Shown here: piece by piece, positions 1 through 8,494 of the stretch
Position numbering within the stretch: the first letter of the stretch is position 1
Layout of the letters: every line of letters begins with the position of its first letter
Origin: DUOX01 sp050944015
GTDB lineage: Bacteria; Bacillota; Clostridia; Oscillospirales; Oscillospiraceae
Direction of reading: 5' to 3'
Assembly: GCA_050944015.1 (NCBI GenBank)
Contig: JBMNQG010000009.1
Coordinates: forward strand, 1-57,177
Length of the DNA: 57,177 nt
Notes under the pieces: model-generated
Told to the model about the DNA's origin: nothing
What the model saw: only the letters and a program-made list of their open reading frames with translations
Databases searched by the model: none
Position numbers and translations under genes: made by a program

Positions 1-1037
1 TTGGCCTTAATGTCGCCCATCTCGCCAAATACGGCGCCAAGTTTGCCGTTCAGGAAATCGGAGAGGGCAGCATCGCTTTGAGCAAAGCTCATAACCGTGG
101 GTTGGGTGGGGAAGTCCTTCCATACCAGGTCTTCCTTGTACCACTTGTTCATCATTTTCAGGTAGTCTTTAAATTCATCCTGCTCATAGGCATACTTGAC
201 TTGGCCGTCCACCACGTAATAGGGATAGAAGTTCTGCATGGGGTCATAGACCGTGGCCAGTCCAAAACCGTCGGTCAGGCTGTTCTGGTTGCCTACGCCC
301 AGATTGTTGATGTACAGGGCGTTGGGTTTGCCAAGTTCGTTTTTCCATGCCGTGAGAACTTCGTAAAGCTCGTCATAGGTGGTGGGAACCTCCAGGCCTG
401 CGGCGTCCAGCCAGTCTTGACGGAGTATGTAGCCGGCGTCAACATAGCCGTCCATAACAACGGGAACGAACTCAACAATTCTGCCCTTGTCGGTCGTGAA
501 AGTTTTTACGTACTCTTCCTTATCCTTTACAAGATTCCAGTAGTCGGGAGCGAATTCCTCAAGATAGGGGGACAGGTCAATCATGACGCCGTCATCAACA
601 GCCGTATCGCATCCGCCGGGATACAGCTGGGACGTGCTGTTCATCATGTCGGTATAGTCCCCGGTGCTTATCATTATGGGATACTGCTCCATGGCCAGAT
701 TACCGGCAACGGATGTGCACTTAAGGTATACGTTGGTGAGCTCAACAGCAGCTTTAATCGCGGAGTTGTCGCTGTAGGAATCGATTACCCTGAGCGCGTT
801 GGGGTTGATGGTTGCCCACAGAGTCAGTTCCGTAAGCTCATCCACCAGCGGAAGATCGGATACTTTACCTTCGTCAGGCTCTTCATCCGGGGTCTCCTCG
901 GGAGCTTGAGTGGGCTCCTCACTGGACGGAGCCGGCTCTTTAGCTGTACCCTCTTTTTTGACTCCGCAACCGCCTAACAGCGCGAAGACCAAGACAAGTG
1001 CGAGCAGAAGAGCAAGAATGCGGGTTAGTTTCTTCAT
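1..1037 (-). CDS. Extracellular solute-binding lipoprotein (ABC uptake), 3' end cut by window
   Basis: The frame starts at ATG 1037 behind a strong AGGAGG and runs off the left edge, so about 345 residues are visible and the C-terminus is missing. Residues 1-24 are a lipoprotein signal peptide: KK, a hydrophobic core, then the lipobox LLGGC with C24. A Glu/Pro/Ser/Thr-rich linker of about 40 residues follows, as in membrane-tethered binding proteins of Gram-positives. The rest (LTLWATINPNALR, then DYTDMM, DLSPYLEEFAPDYW and ILRQDWLDAAGLEVPTTYDE) has the layout of family 1 extracellular solute-binding proteins, especially LplA-type oligosaccharide or aldouronate binders. Permease genes would be expected beyond the left edge. 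The ligand cannot be told. A promoter lies at 1197-1224. Confidence 0.85.
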   Translation of the reverse strand, partial: MKKLTRILALLLALVLVFALLGGCGVKKEGTAKEPAPSSEEPTQAPEETPDEEPDEGKVSDLPLVDELTELTLWATINPNALRVIDSYSDNSAIKAAVELTNVYLKCTSVAGNLAMEQYPIMISTGDYTDMMNSTSQLYPGGCDTAVDDGVMIDLSPYLEEFAPDYWNLVKDKEEYVKTFTTDKGRIVEFVPVVMDGYVDAGYILRQDWLDAAGLEVPTTYDELYEVLTAWKNELGKPNALYINNLGVGNQNSLTDGFGLATVYDPMQNFYPYYVVDGQVKYAYEQDEFKDYLKMMNKWYKEDLVWKDFPTQPTVMSFAQSDAALSDFLNGKLGAVFGEMGDIKA

Positions 1038-1196
1038 AGGTGTCCTCCTTCTTGATTGTTTATAATCAAGCGCCGGCGCTTGTCCCAGCGCGTTGATATG
1101 CCGGGCAGGGGAACATCAGAAGCGCTATTTTTCCTCATATACCAGTAAATGCTAATTAATCTTTACTTAACATAATGTACATATTTTTCTAAAGTA

Positions 1197-1224
1197 ACTA
1201 TATCACAAGCGGCTTTGGTGTCAA
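1197..1224 (-). promoter_or_regulatory. Sigma-A-type promoter for the solute-binding protein
   Basis: On the minus strand, TTGACA (1224-1219), a 16-nt spacer and TATAGT (1202-1197). Transcription would start near 1190, giving a 5' leader of about 150 nt before ATG 1037. The 17-bp palindrome at 1241-1277 lies just upstream of the -35 element. Confidence 0.6.
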
Positions 1225-1240
1225 CTACACACATCAAAAT

Positions 1241-1277
1241 ATGTAAAATCCTACAAATCGTTTGTAGGATTTTACAT
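1241..1277. repeat. Perfect 17-bp inverted repeat with 3-nt loop (terminator and/or operator)
   Basis: Arms 1241-1257 (ATGTAAAATCCTACAAA) and 1261-1277 are exact reverse complements around TCG. The hairpin lies just after the DUF2284 stop (1282) and is only 17 bp upstream of the -35 box of the binding-protein promoter. It may end the nrdG/ASKHA/DUF2284 transcript, bind a regulator of the downstream promoter, or both. It is AT-rich for a terminator but very long and perfect. Confidence 0.7.
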
Positions 1278-1281
1278 ATAA

Positions 1282-1818
1282 TCAATTATATAGGCAGCAG
1301 CTTACAAAAGCCATGGTGTTGGGGCCGTAATAGTAAGCCACCCCGTTATCCTTGCAGACTTGGCTGACGAAAAGGCCGCAGGCCTCCATGGATGGGAAAG
1401 CCAGGTCCGGGAACCGGCAGGGCTCGTCAGGCCAGGTACATTTTTCGCAGAGGCGGCAGGCCCCCACTCCCATGGGCAGTATGTCAAGCCCTTCCGACCT
1501 GATGCGCTTTACAAACTTCTGAAAGTTCTTTTGGTGGCGCTGTTCCAGCTCCATAATTGCCGCGTAGTCGTAGGAGTTTTCAAGCTCCCCTACGGTCTGC
1601 ACCAGTATACCCTTGTCGTACCGGGCGCACTTGGCCTCCAGCTCCTCCAGGCTGCCGCACGCCGGGGGACAACTCCAGCTCCTGTTATAGCTTTGGCATC
1701 TGTCCGCAGCGCACATTTCCCTTACCTCAGGCAGGTGCTTCAACGTTTTGGGATCCAGAGGCTCCGCCACCGTAAAGCCGCAGTCCTTGGCGATTTCAAT
1801 CAGGCTTTCAATTTTCAT
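1282..1818 (-). CDS. DUF2284 cysteine-rich predicted metal-binding protein
   Basis: 178 residues from ATG 1818. A TTG two codons upstream has poorer ribosome-binding-site spacing. It carries two cysteine clusters typical of DUF2284: C36, C41, C50 and C54 (MCAADRCQSY then SCPPACG), and CRLCEKCTWPDEPC around residues 120-135, with further cysteines near the C-terminus (SCCLYN). The family is thought to bind metal or an Fe-S cluster, but no biochemical role is established. It overlaps the upstream ASKHA gene by 11 bp, so the two are translationally coupled. This suggests it may serve the same redox or activation process, which is inference. The gene ends in the palindrome at 1241-1277. Confidence 0.8.
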   Translation of the reverse strand: MKIESLIEIAKDCGFTVAEPLDPKTLKHLPEVREMCAADRCQSYNRSWSCPPACGSLEELEAKCARYDKGILVQTVGELENSYDYAAIMELEQRHQKNFQKFVKRIRSEGLDILPMGVGACRLCEKCTWPDEPCRFPDLAFPSMEACGLFVSQVCKDNGVAYYYGPNTMAFVSCCLYN

Positions 1819-3349
1819 AATCAACCGTCCCCGCCTCGTTAAAAGTCATGGCTTCAATATACTTCTCGTAAAACAGCGCGGACGCGGATAGCTCAAGATA
1901 CTCGCATTTTGCTGTAATCTCCCTCAAAAGTTGCCGGTTGGAATCAACTAAGGCCATGGCCGCGCCGGCCCCCGCCGAGTTGCCCACATGCTTTGTTTTC
2001 CCCATCAGGGCCGGAGGGAGAAGCCCCAGTGTGCAGGCGCTTTCAACCCGCATATATGCTCCAAAACCCCCGGCAATAATGACCTTTTCAATATCATCAT
2101 ATGTTTTGCCCCGGATTTCCATGAGGGTCTCTATTCCAGCCCGGATGGCAGACTTGGCAAGTTGTATCTGCCTGACGTCAGCCGCAGATACAAACACCTT
2201 GTCAGTAAGATAAAAACGCATCTGGCCCTTCTCGTCCGCCTTAAGGCGCTCTCTAATATGCTCCGAAGCCTCTTCCGGCCGGACCATACGCCCGCTCTCC
2301 TCCACAGCGCCGCAGCGCAGCATGGCCGCAAGAGCGTCAGTGAGGCCGGAACCGCATATCCCTTTGGCAACCCCGCCTCCAATAACCGTAAACTCCAGCC
2401 TTTGGTTTACATAACTCACCCTGTTGATGGCTCCCACGGTGGCGTCCATGCCGCATTCTATTTCCGCGCCTTCAAAGGCGGGGCCGGCTGCGGTGGCGCA
2501 GCAGGTAAAGCCGCCGCTGTCTCCAAGGGCCATTTCGCCGTTGGTCCCTATATCCAAAAACAGGCAGGTGTTTTTTTCCTTCCAGATTCCTGAACTGAGC
2601 ATGCCCGCCGTTATATCTCCCCCCACATAGCCCGCAAGGGCAGGACAGAGATATAACCGGGCGTCCTCCGCCAGTCCCTCCAGCACCTGGGACGCAGGCC
2701 GCATGTCCCCAAACAGGCTGACCGTGGTAAAGGGAGCGACGCCTATCCCCACGGGGGAAAAACCGGCCAGTATATGCTCCATAACGGTGTTGCCGGCAAT
2801 GGACACCATCTTTACCTCCCGGGTCTCTCTCCCGGCCCGGGCGCAAAGCCTTTCAATGGCCTGGTTCAGCTGATTCCGTATAATGCCCGACAGTTTCTCC
2901 AGCCCGCCCTCCTTGGAAGTGTACTGAATACGGCTCAATACGTCCGCTCCATACGGGCGCTGGGCATTTCTGCCGCTTTCTATCTCCAGCAGCCTGCCGG
3001 TCTCCAAATCGTAAAGATAAGACGCAACAGTGGTAGTACCCACATCCACGGCGACGCCCAGTCCGGTCCCGCATGGTGTTATGTCAACTGCTCCCCTGGT
3101 GACTATCTCCATCTTATGGGTGTCTCGCAGCGTCACGGAGCAGTCCCGGTCAACCTTGGTCTGGCAGGCAAGCACCTCCCTGCCCTCCAGGTTAACCCGG
3201 CACTGACGGCAGATGCCGTTGCCGCCGCAGGGGGCATTTATGCTGGTATACCCCGCGTTCCTCAATGCGCTGAGGAAAGTGTCTCCTGCTTTCGCCGCGA
3301 CATTTCTGGTTTCTCCGTTGTGGGTCACTGTTATAGTATAGGTTGACAT
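1808..3349 (-). CDS. Ferredoxin-ASKHA protein (RACo/DUF4445-type reductive activator of corrinoid proteins)
   Basis: 513 residues. ATG 3349 is chosen over GTG 3361 because the GGAGG lies 11 nt before the ATG but touches the GTG. Residues 1-80 form a 2Fe-2S ferredoxin domain with C41, C47, C50 and C62 (APCGGNGICRQC then LAC). From about residue 95 the ASKHA-fold domain begins with phosphate-1-like GVAVDVGTTTVA, then SIAGNTVMEH, FLDIGTNGE and IIAGGFGA. This is the RACo architecture, in which characterised members reduce Co(II) corrinoid proteins at the cost of ATP. No corrinoid methyltransferase is adjacent, so the partner is unknown. It sits 32 bp after nrdG and overlaps the DUF2284 gene. Confidence 0.85.
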   Translation of the reverse strand: MSTYTITVTHNGETRNVAAKAGDTFLSALRNAGYTSINAPCGGNGICRQCRVNLEGREVLACQTKVDRDCSVTLRDTHKMEIVTRGAVDITPCGTGLGVAVDVGTTTVASYLYDLETGRLLEIESGRNAQRPYGADVLSRIQYTSKEGGLEKLSGIIRNQLNQAIERLCARAGRETREVKMVSIAGNTVMEHILAGFSPVGIGVAPFTTVSLFGDMRPASQVLEGLAEDARLYLCPALAGYVGGDITAGMLSSGIWKEKNTCLFLDIGTNGEMALGDSGGFTCCATAAGPAFEGAEIECGMDATVGAINRVSYVNQRLEFTVIGGGVAKGICGSGLTDALAAMLRCGAVEESGRMVRPEEASEHIRERLKADEKGQMRFYLTDKVFVSAADVRQIQLAKSAIRAGIETLMEIRGKTYDDIEKVIIAGGFGAYMRVESACTLGLLPPALMGKTKHVGNSAGAGAAMALVDSNRQLLREITAKCEYLELSASALFYEKYIEAMTFNEAGTVDYEN

Positions 3350-3381
3350 AATATTCCCCACCTCCGGCTTTTCTTTATTTA

Positions 3382-3900
3382 TCAGAATTGGATGTTTATA
3401 TCATAATTATTGTCATTATACAGAATGACTTCTCCCGTGGCAAGGCTTTTGGGAACGTCAATCACCCGCTGGTTATGGCTGCCTCTCCATTTCAGGGCCA
3501 GGCTGCGCTGCTCAAGAATAAAGGGGCCGTCCACAAGCACATCGCAAAGCTCCAAAAGTTCCCGGACGGCGGGTCTTTCATCGGCAAGCAGTTCTTCAAA
3601 GGTCCAGCCGCTGTAAGCCCATACGTTCAGCCCGTGTCCCTTTGCGGCGCGGGCTATGACCGCGCAGTCCTCCGGCTGGCTGAAAGGCTCGCCGCCGCTG
3701 AGGGTCAGTCCGTCAGTAAGAGGATTGGAAAGCATAACTTTTATAATTTCGTCGGTACTCATTTCCTTTCCGCCTTCGAAATCGTGGGTTTGAGGGTTGT
3801 GGCAGCCCTGGCACCGGTGGGGACAGCCCTGGGTAAACAGTACAAAGCGCAGGCCTGGCCCGTCCACTATGGAATCCTGTATATAATCTGCTATGCGCAT
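3382..3900 (-). CDS. nrdG: Anaerobic ribonucleotide reductase activating protein (radical SAM)
   Basis: 172 residues. ATG 3900 follows GGAGGAAAAAAT; the longer frame upstream lacks a site and would cross the nrdD terminator. It has the radical SAM cysteines C26, C30 and C33 in the NrdG spacing CxxxCxxC (QGCPHRCQGC), followed by HNPQTHDF and the SAM-binding motif LSGGEPF. It reduces S-adenosylmethionine to form the glycyl radical in NrdD, the adjacent upstream gene. Length is usual for the family. An intrinsic terminator at 3940-3965 lies between nrdD and nrdG, so nrdG is probably made by read-through at a lower level. Confidence 0.95.
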   Translation of the reverse strand: MRIADYIQDSIVDGPGLRFVLFTQGCPHRCQGCHNPQTHDFEGGKEMSTDEIIKVMLSNPLTDGLTLSGGEPFSQPEDCAVIARAAKGHGLNVWAYSGWTFEELLADERPAVRELLELCDVLVDGPFILEQRSLALKWRGSHNQRVIDVPKSLATGEVILYNDNNYDINIQF

Positions 3901-3939
3901 ATTTTTTCCTCCATGTATTATGAAAATTATTATTTTTAC

Positions 3940-3965
3940 AAAAGGGACGCATATGCGTCCCTTTT
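3940..3965 (-). terminator. Intrinsic terminator between nrdD and nrdG
   Basis: A perfect 26-bp palindrome (13 + 13, AAAAGGGACGCAT and its complement). Read on the minus strand it lies 28 nt after the nrdD stop and ends in TTTT. Its place inside an apparent operon suggests partial termination that sets the NrdD:NrdG ratio. Confidence 0.75.
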
Positions 3966-3993
3966 GCATACCAACAAATATATATTTGCCGCT

Positions 3994-6315
3994 TTATACC
4001 TTGCAGTGTTTTACGCGGTCCCTGACCTCCGCCAGTTTGGCGTCGTTAAAGCGTTCTAGGCTGCCCACAAGGTATCCAGTAATACGGCGGATGCGCTCGA
4101 AGGGGATGCCGTCTGCCTCGGTGCGGGCGCAGCCCGGGCACTCGTCATTAATTATTCCTGAATATCCACAAACAGGGTCCCTGTCAACAGGGTGGTTTAT
4201 GGAACCGTAGCCTATGCCGCATTCCTTCATGTAGCGGATAATCTTCTCAAAGGCCTCCAGATTCTGGGTGGGGTCGCCGTCCATCTCTATGTAGGTGATG
4301 TGGCCGGCATTGGTCAGGGCATGGTAGGGTGCCTCCAGGGCTATCTTCTCATAGGCGGCAATTGGGAAGTATACGGGTATATGGAAGCTGTTGGTGTAGT
4401 ACTCCCTGTCGGTTACCCCTTCAATGACGCCGAAACGCTCCCTGTCCAGCTTTACAAAGCGGCCTGCCAGGCCTTCGGCGGGGGTGGCAATAAGGCTAAA
4501 GTTCAGGCCGTATTTCTGGGACGCCTCGTCCATGCGGGCGCGCATGTGGGCCACTATTTCAAGGCCCAGGTTCTGGCTCTGCTCGCTTTCCCCGTGGTGC
4601 TTGCCGGTAAGGGCTTTCAGCGCCTCGGCCAGTCCTATGAAGCCGCAGGTAAGGGTGCCGTGTTTGAGCACCTCCCGTATCTCGTCGTTCCAGCCCAGCT
4701 TTTCGCTGTCAAGCCATACGCCCTGTCCCATGAGGAAGGGGAAATTCTTAACCTTTTTCCTGGCCTGGATTTCAAAGCGCTCCAGAAGCTGGTCTATTAC
4801 CAGGTCTATCTTCCTGTCCAGGTCCTCGAAGAAAATGGAGACATCCCCCTTGGCCTTGATTGCGATACGGGGCAGGTTTATCGTGGTAAAGCTCAGGTTG
4901 CCCCGGCCGTTGCAGATTTCCTTGGTGGGATCGTAGACGTTTCCTATGACGCGGGTCCTGCAGCCCATATATGCGATTTCGGTTTCGGGAGTTCCCTTAT
5001 AATACTGGGCGTTGAAAGGCGCGTCCAGGAACGAGAAGTTGGGGAAAAGTCGCTTTGCGCTGCAGCGGCAGGCCAGCTTAAACAGGTCATAGTTGGGTTC
5101 GCCGGGATTGAAATTGACGCCCTCCTTGACCCTGAATATCTGGATGGGGAAAATGGGGGTTTCCCCGTTGCCCAGGCCCGCCTCGGTGGCCAGAAGGACA
5201 TTCTTTATGACCATGCGCCCTTCGGGGCTTGTGTCCATTCCGTAGTTAATATTGCTGAAGGGCGTCTGGGCGCCGGCCCTGGAATGCATGGTGTTCAGGT
5301 TGTGTATGAAGGCTTCCATGGCCTGATAGGTGGCCCTGTCCGTCTCCTTGGTGGCGTAGTGCACCGCAAGCTTCTGGGCCTTTCGGATGGCTTCCTCATC
5401 CCCGAAAATCTCCATAAGGCGGGACAGCTCCGCTTCCTGGTATTCGGAGCATTCCTGCAACCGGGGATACAGCCCTGTTTCCTTCTCTATGGATTCAATG
5501 ATGGACTTGATTTGCTCCTCCGGATCCTCCATGTCCTTCCAGAGCATCAGAGCCTTGGCCAGATTTTGGCGGTAAAGGCGCTTGAAGGTCTTGCGTACGC
5601 CGTCGGCCATGCCGTAGTCGAAGTTTACGATGCTCTGCCCGCCGTGCTGGTCGTTCTGGTTGGACTGGATGGCAATGCAGCAAAGGGCGGAATAGGAGGC
5701 TATATCGTTGGGCTCCCGCAGGTGGCCGTGCCCCGTGGAAAAGCCGCCCTTGAAAAGCTTTTTAATGTCAATTTGCGTGCATGTTGTGGTGAGGGTGTAG
5801 AAATCCAAATCGTGGATGTGGATGTCCCCCTCGTTGTGGACCCTCGCATGCTCGGGCTTCAGCACAAACATCTTATAGAACTGCTTTGCGCCCTCGGAAC
5901 CGTACTTAAGCATGGTGCCCATGGCGGTATCGCCGTCTATGTTGGCATTCTCACGCTTCACGTCGGAATCTTTGGCGTCGGCAAAAGTAATCTCCTCATA
6001 GGTCCGCATGAGCCTGGTCTTCATCTCACGGATTCGGTTGCGCTCCGAACGGTAAAGTATATAAGCCTTTGCAGTCTGGACATAGCCGTTGTCCATAAGG
6101 ACACGCTCAACTATATCCTGAATGTGCTCCACATCTGGAGTGCCCGCCCCCTCCACTTCCAAAATCGAGCGCACCTCTGAGGCAAGCTGGGAGGCTATCT
6201 CCTCGTTACCGAGCTTATAGGTGGCATTAAAGGCCTTGGTAATCGCTGCCGCAATTTTCGACTCGTCAAAGGGCACAATGCGCCCGTCTCTCTTTCTTAT
6301 GCTGGTAATCGTCAT
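3994..6315 (-). CDS. nrdD: Anaerobic (class III) ribonucleoside-triphosphate reductase
   Basis: 773 residues from ATG 6315, behind GGGGAGGAATAC. The N-terminal ~90 residues are an ATP-cone allosteric domain (TSIRKRDGRIVPFDESKI). The catalytic barrel follows, with GDIHIHDLDFY and IQSNQNDQHGGQS. The C-terminus has a four-cysteine zinc site (DPVCGYSGI, CPGCART) and the glycyl radical motif RRITGYLVG, with G747 as the probable radical site. It reduces ribonucleotides to deoxyribonucleotides under strict anoxia and needs NrdG. The promoter at 6386-6414 and the NrdR-type operator at 6345-6360 point to NrdR repression. The frame is intact and of normal length. Confidence 0.96.
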   Translation of the reverse strand: MTITSIRKRDGRIVPFDESKIAAAITKAFNATYKLGNEEIASQLASEVRSILEVEGAGTPDVEHIQDIVERVLMDNGYVQTAKAYILYRSERNRIREMKTRLMRTYEEITFADAKDSDVKRENANIDGDTAMGTMLKYGSEGAKQFYKMFVLKPEHARVHNEGDIHIHDLDFYTLTTTCTQIDIKKLFKGGFSTGHGHLREPNDIASYSALCCIAIQSNQNDQHGGQSIVNFDYGMADGVRKTFKRLYRQNLAKALMLWKDMEDPEEQIKSIIESIEKETGLYPRLQECSEYQEAELSRLMEIFGDEEAIRKAQKLAVHYATKETDRATYQAMEAFIHNLNTMHSRAGAQTPFSNINYGMDTSPEGRMVIKNVLLATEAGLGNGETPIFPIQIFRVKEGVNFNPGEPNYDLFKLACRCSAKRLFPNFSFLDAPFNAQYYKGTPETEIAYMGCRTRVIGNVYDPTKEICNGRGNLSFTTINLPRIAIKAKGDVSIFFEDLDRKIDLVIDQLLERFEIQARKKVKNFPFLMGQGVWLDSEKLGWNDEIREVLKHGTLTCGFIGLAEALKALTGKHHGESEQSQNLGLEIVAHMRARMDEASQKYGLNFSLIATPAEGLAGRFVKLDRERFGVIEGVTDREYYTNSFHIPVYFPIAAYEKIALEAPYHALTNAGHITYIEMDGDPTQNLEAFEKIIRYMKECGIGYGSINHPVDRDPVCGYSGIINDECPGCARTEADGIPFERIRRITGYLVGSLERFNDAKLAEVRDRVKHCKV

Positions 6316-6344
6316 ATGTATTCCTCCCCGTACATTTAAGCAAA

Positions 6345-6360
6345 ACACAATATATTGTGT
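6345..6360. promoter_or_regulatory. NrdR box in the nrdD leader
   Basis: ACACAATATATTGTGT is a perfect 16-bp palindrome matching the NrdR box consensus acaCwAtATaTwGtgt. NrdR boxes normally come in pairs about three helical turns apart. A degenerate AT-rich half-match (6378-6393, GCACATATATAGTAAC) lies about 32 bp upstream over the -10 box. Confidence 0.85.
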
Positions 6361-6385
6361 TTTATCCTCTTTTTGGAGCACATAT

Positions 6386-6414
6386 ATAGTAACATTAGCC
6401 ATTACCAATGTCAA
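6386..6414 (-). promoter_or_regulatory. nrdD promoter
   Basis: On the minus strand, TTGACA (6414-6409), a 17-nt spacer and TACTAT (6391-6386). The -10 overlaps the degenerate second NrdR-like site, and the perfect box lies just downstream of the predicted start. This arrangement fits repression by NrdR. Confidence 0.7.
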
Positions 6415-6464
6415 GTTCAAAATATGCAACAATTTGACATCAGGGCAAACTAAATGAAACGCTC

Positions 6465-6506
6465 CGAAAAAATCTGGGGTGCGGCAGGATTCCACACCCC
6501 AGATTT
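6465..6506 (-). terminator. Intrinsic terminator of pckG
   Basis: Arms 6495-6506 and 6470-6481 (AAATCTGGGGTG and complement) form a 12-bp stem with a 13-nt loop, followed on the minus strand by a run of T. It lies just after the pckG stop at 6517. Confidence 0.85.
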
Positions 6507-6516
6507 GCCTGAAATT

Positions 6517-8277
6517 TTAATTCAATTTAGCTTCCAAAACTTCAAGCTCCTCTTTCAGCTTTTGAGGCAGCTTGTCTCCAAACTTTTCATAAAACTTCCG
6601 AATATCCCGGCATTCGCCCTTCCAAATCTCGCGGTCCACGGCAAGCAGCTTCATCAGCGTGTCCCGGTCTGCGCCGGAGCCTTCAAGCCTGATGTCCTCG
6701 GGTCTGGGCAAGTACCCGATGGGTGCCTCCGCGGCGCCAATCTCGTCGAAGCAACGCGCCATAATCCACTCCAGAACCCGCATGTTCTCGCCGTAGCCCG
6801 GCCAGAGAAAACGGCCCCGGTCGTCCGTGCGGAACCAGTTGACGTTAAAGATTTTGGGCGTATTTTTTATTTTCCTGCCCATGTCCAGCCAGTGCTGCCA
6901 GTAGTCGGCCATGTTGTATCCGCAGAAGGGCAGCATGGCCATGGGGTCCCGGCGGACCACACCCACGGCGCCGGTGGCGGCGGCGGTGGTCTCGCTGGCC
7001 ATTATGGAACCTACGAAGACTCCGTGGTCCCAGTCGCGGGACTGGTAAACCAAAGGCGCGGTTTTGGCCCTGCGCCCCCCGAAAACTATAGCGGAAATGG
7101 GCACGCCCTGGGGATTGTTAAACTCCGGGCTGATGCAGGGGCAGTTAAGGGCCGGGGCGGTGAACCGGGAATTGGGGTGGGCGCCCTTGGAGCCGTCGGA
7201 GGGGTTCCAGGGCTCTCCTTTCCAGTTCAGGGCGCCTTTAGGCGGGGTATCGGTGAGCCCCTCCCACCAGACGGTGTTGTCGGCGGTCTGAACCACGTTT
7301 GTAAATATAGTGTTCTTCCTTGTCGCCGCAAGGGCGTTGGGGTTCGACTTCTCGCTGGTGCCGGGGGCAACCCCGAAAAAGCCGTATTCGGGATTCACCG
7401 CCCACAGCCTGCCGTCGGGGCCTATGCGCAGCCAGGCAATGTCGTCACCCACGCACCAGACCTTCCAGCCCTCCCGGCGGTAAATCTCCGGAGGCACCAG
7501 CATGGCGAGATTCGTCTTGCCGCAGGCGGACGGGAAGGCCGCGGCCAGATACCTGACTTCGCCCTTGGGGTTCTCAATGCCTAAAATCAGCATGTGCTCG
7601 GCCATCCAGCCCTCTTTCCGGCCAAGAACCGAGGCTATGCGCAGGGCGAAGCACTTCTTGCCCAAAAGCACGTTCCCGCCGTAGCCGGAGTTAACGGACC
7701 AAATGGTGTTGTCCTGCGGGAAGTGGGCAATATAGCGCTTTTCCGGATCCAATTCGGCCTTGGAATGAAGGCCCTTTACAAAATCGGGGCTGCTGCCCAG
7801 CGCCTCGTAAACCTCCTTGCCCATGCGGGTCATGATGGCCATGGACACCACCACATAAATGGAGTCCGTCAGCTCGATTCCGTATTTGGCAAAAGGCGAG
7901 CCAACTACGCCCATGGAATAGGGCACTATGTACATGGTGCGACCGCGCATGCAGCCAGTAAATATGCCCCGAAGTTTTTCATACATTTCCTCCGGAGCCA
8001 TCCAGTTATTAGTGGGCCCGGCGTCTTCCTGCTTTTCCGAACAGATAAAGGTACGATCCTCCACCCTCGCTACGTCGTTTGGGTCGCTCCTGTGAAGGTA
8101 ACAGCCGGGCAGGTAGTTCTCATTCAATTTTATGAGCTCCCCTGTGGCCAAAGCCTCCCTGCGGAGCTCCTCCAACTGCTCTTCAGAGCCGTCAATCCAC
8201 ACAATCCTGTCGGGTTGTGTCATGTCGGCCATTTCCTGCACCCATTTTATTATGTGTTCATTGTCTGTGAGACTCAT
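6517..8277 (-). CDS. pckG: Phosphoenolpyruvate carboxykinase (GTP)
   Basis: 586 residues from ATG 8277, behind AAGGGGGA. It matches the GTP-dependent family rather than the ATP-dependent one. Visible features are RTMYIVPYSMGVVGSPF, the P-loop (kinase-1) motif FPSACGKTNLAML with the reactive cysteine typical of GTP enzymes, and the metal-binding GDDIAWLRIG. NWFRTD and LWPGYGENMRVLEWI follow near the C-terminus. It interconverts oxaloacetate and PEP; in anaerobes of this kind it may run in the carboxylating direction to form C4 acids, which is inference. It is monocistronic, with its own promoter (8318-8346) and terminator (6465-6506). Confidence 0.95.
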   Translation of the reverse strand: MSLTDNEHIIKWVQEMADMTQPDRIVWIDGSEEQLEELRREALATGELIKLNENYLPGCYLHRSDPNDVARVEDRTFICSEKQEDAGPTNNWMAPEEMYEKLRGIFTGCMRGRTMYIVPYSMGVVGSPFAKYGIELTDSIYVVVSMAIMTRMGKEVYEALGSSPDFVKGLHSKAELDPEKRYIAHFPQDNTIWSVNSGYGGNVLLGKKCFALRIASVLGRKEGWMAEHMLILGIENPKGEVRYLAAAFPSACGKTNLAMLVPPEIYRREGWKVWCVGDDIAWLRIGPDGRLWAVNPEYGFFGVAPGTSEKSNPNALAATRKNTIFTNVVQTADNTVWWEGLTDTPPKGALNWKGEPWNPSDGSKGAHPNSRFTAPALNCPCISPEFNNPQGVPISAIVFGGRRAKTAPLVYQSRDWDHGVFVGSIMASETTAAATGAVGVVRRDPMAMLPFCGYNMADYWQHWLDMGRKIKNTPKIFNVNWFRTDDRGRFLWPGYGENMRVLEWIMARCFDEIGAAEAPIGYLPRPEDIRLEGSGADRDTLMKLLAVDREIWKGECRDIRKFYEKFGDKLPQKLKEELEVLEAKLN

Positions 8278-8317
8278 GATATCCCCCTTGAACCATACCT
8301 GTAGTTGTTCTTTTTTT

Positions 8318-8346
8318 ATAATATACCAATTATCTGGAAAAAGCAA
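8318..8346 (-). promoter_or_regulatory. pckG promoter
   Basis: On the minus strand, TTGCTT (8346-8341), a 17-nt spacer and TATTAT (8323-8318). It lies about 40 nt upstream of the pckG start. Confidence 0.6.
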
Positions 8347-8405
8347 ATCGTTGGAAAAACTTAATGCATTTTGCCGAATTTCTACATCAAGCCCACAGGC
8401 ATTAA

Positions 8406-8434
8406 TTGCATTTTAACCACAAGTATGGTAATGT
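8406..8434 (+). promoter_or_regulatory. Promoter for the cyclophilin lipoprotein
   Basis: TTGCAT (8406-8411), a 17-nt spacer and TAATGT (8429-8434), about 60 nt before the TTG start. It is divergent from the pckG promoter. Both boxes are one to two bases off consensus. Confidence 0.45.
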
Positions 8435-8494
8435 ATCCTCAACGCGGGGTATATCTCCCGGCGGCCAAAGCATAAGACACAGGAGGGTTACCGC

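Noticed and set aside
4192..6180. 662-codon open frame opposite nrdD
   Set aside because: It is a shadow of the high-GC nrdD coding strand, has no ribosome binding site, and its translation has no domain pattern.
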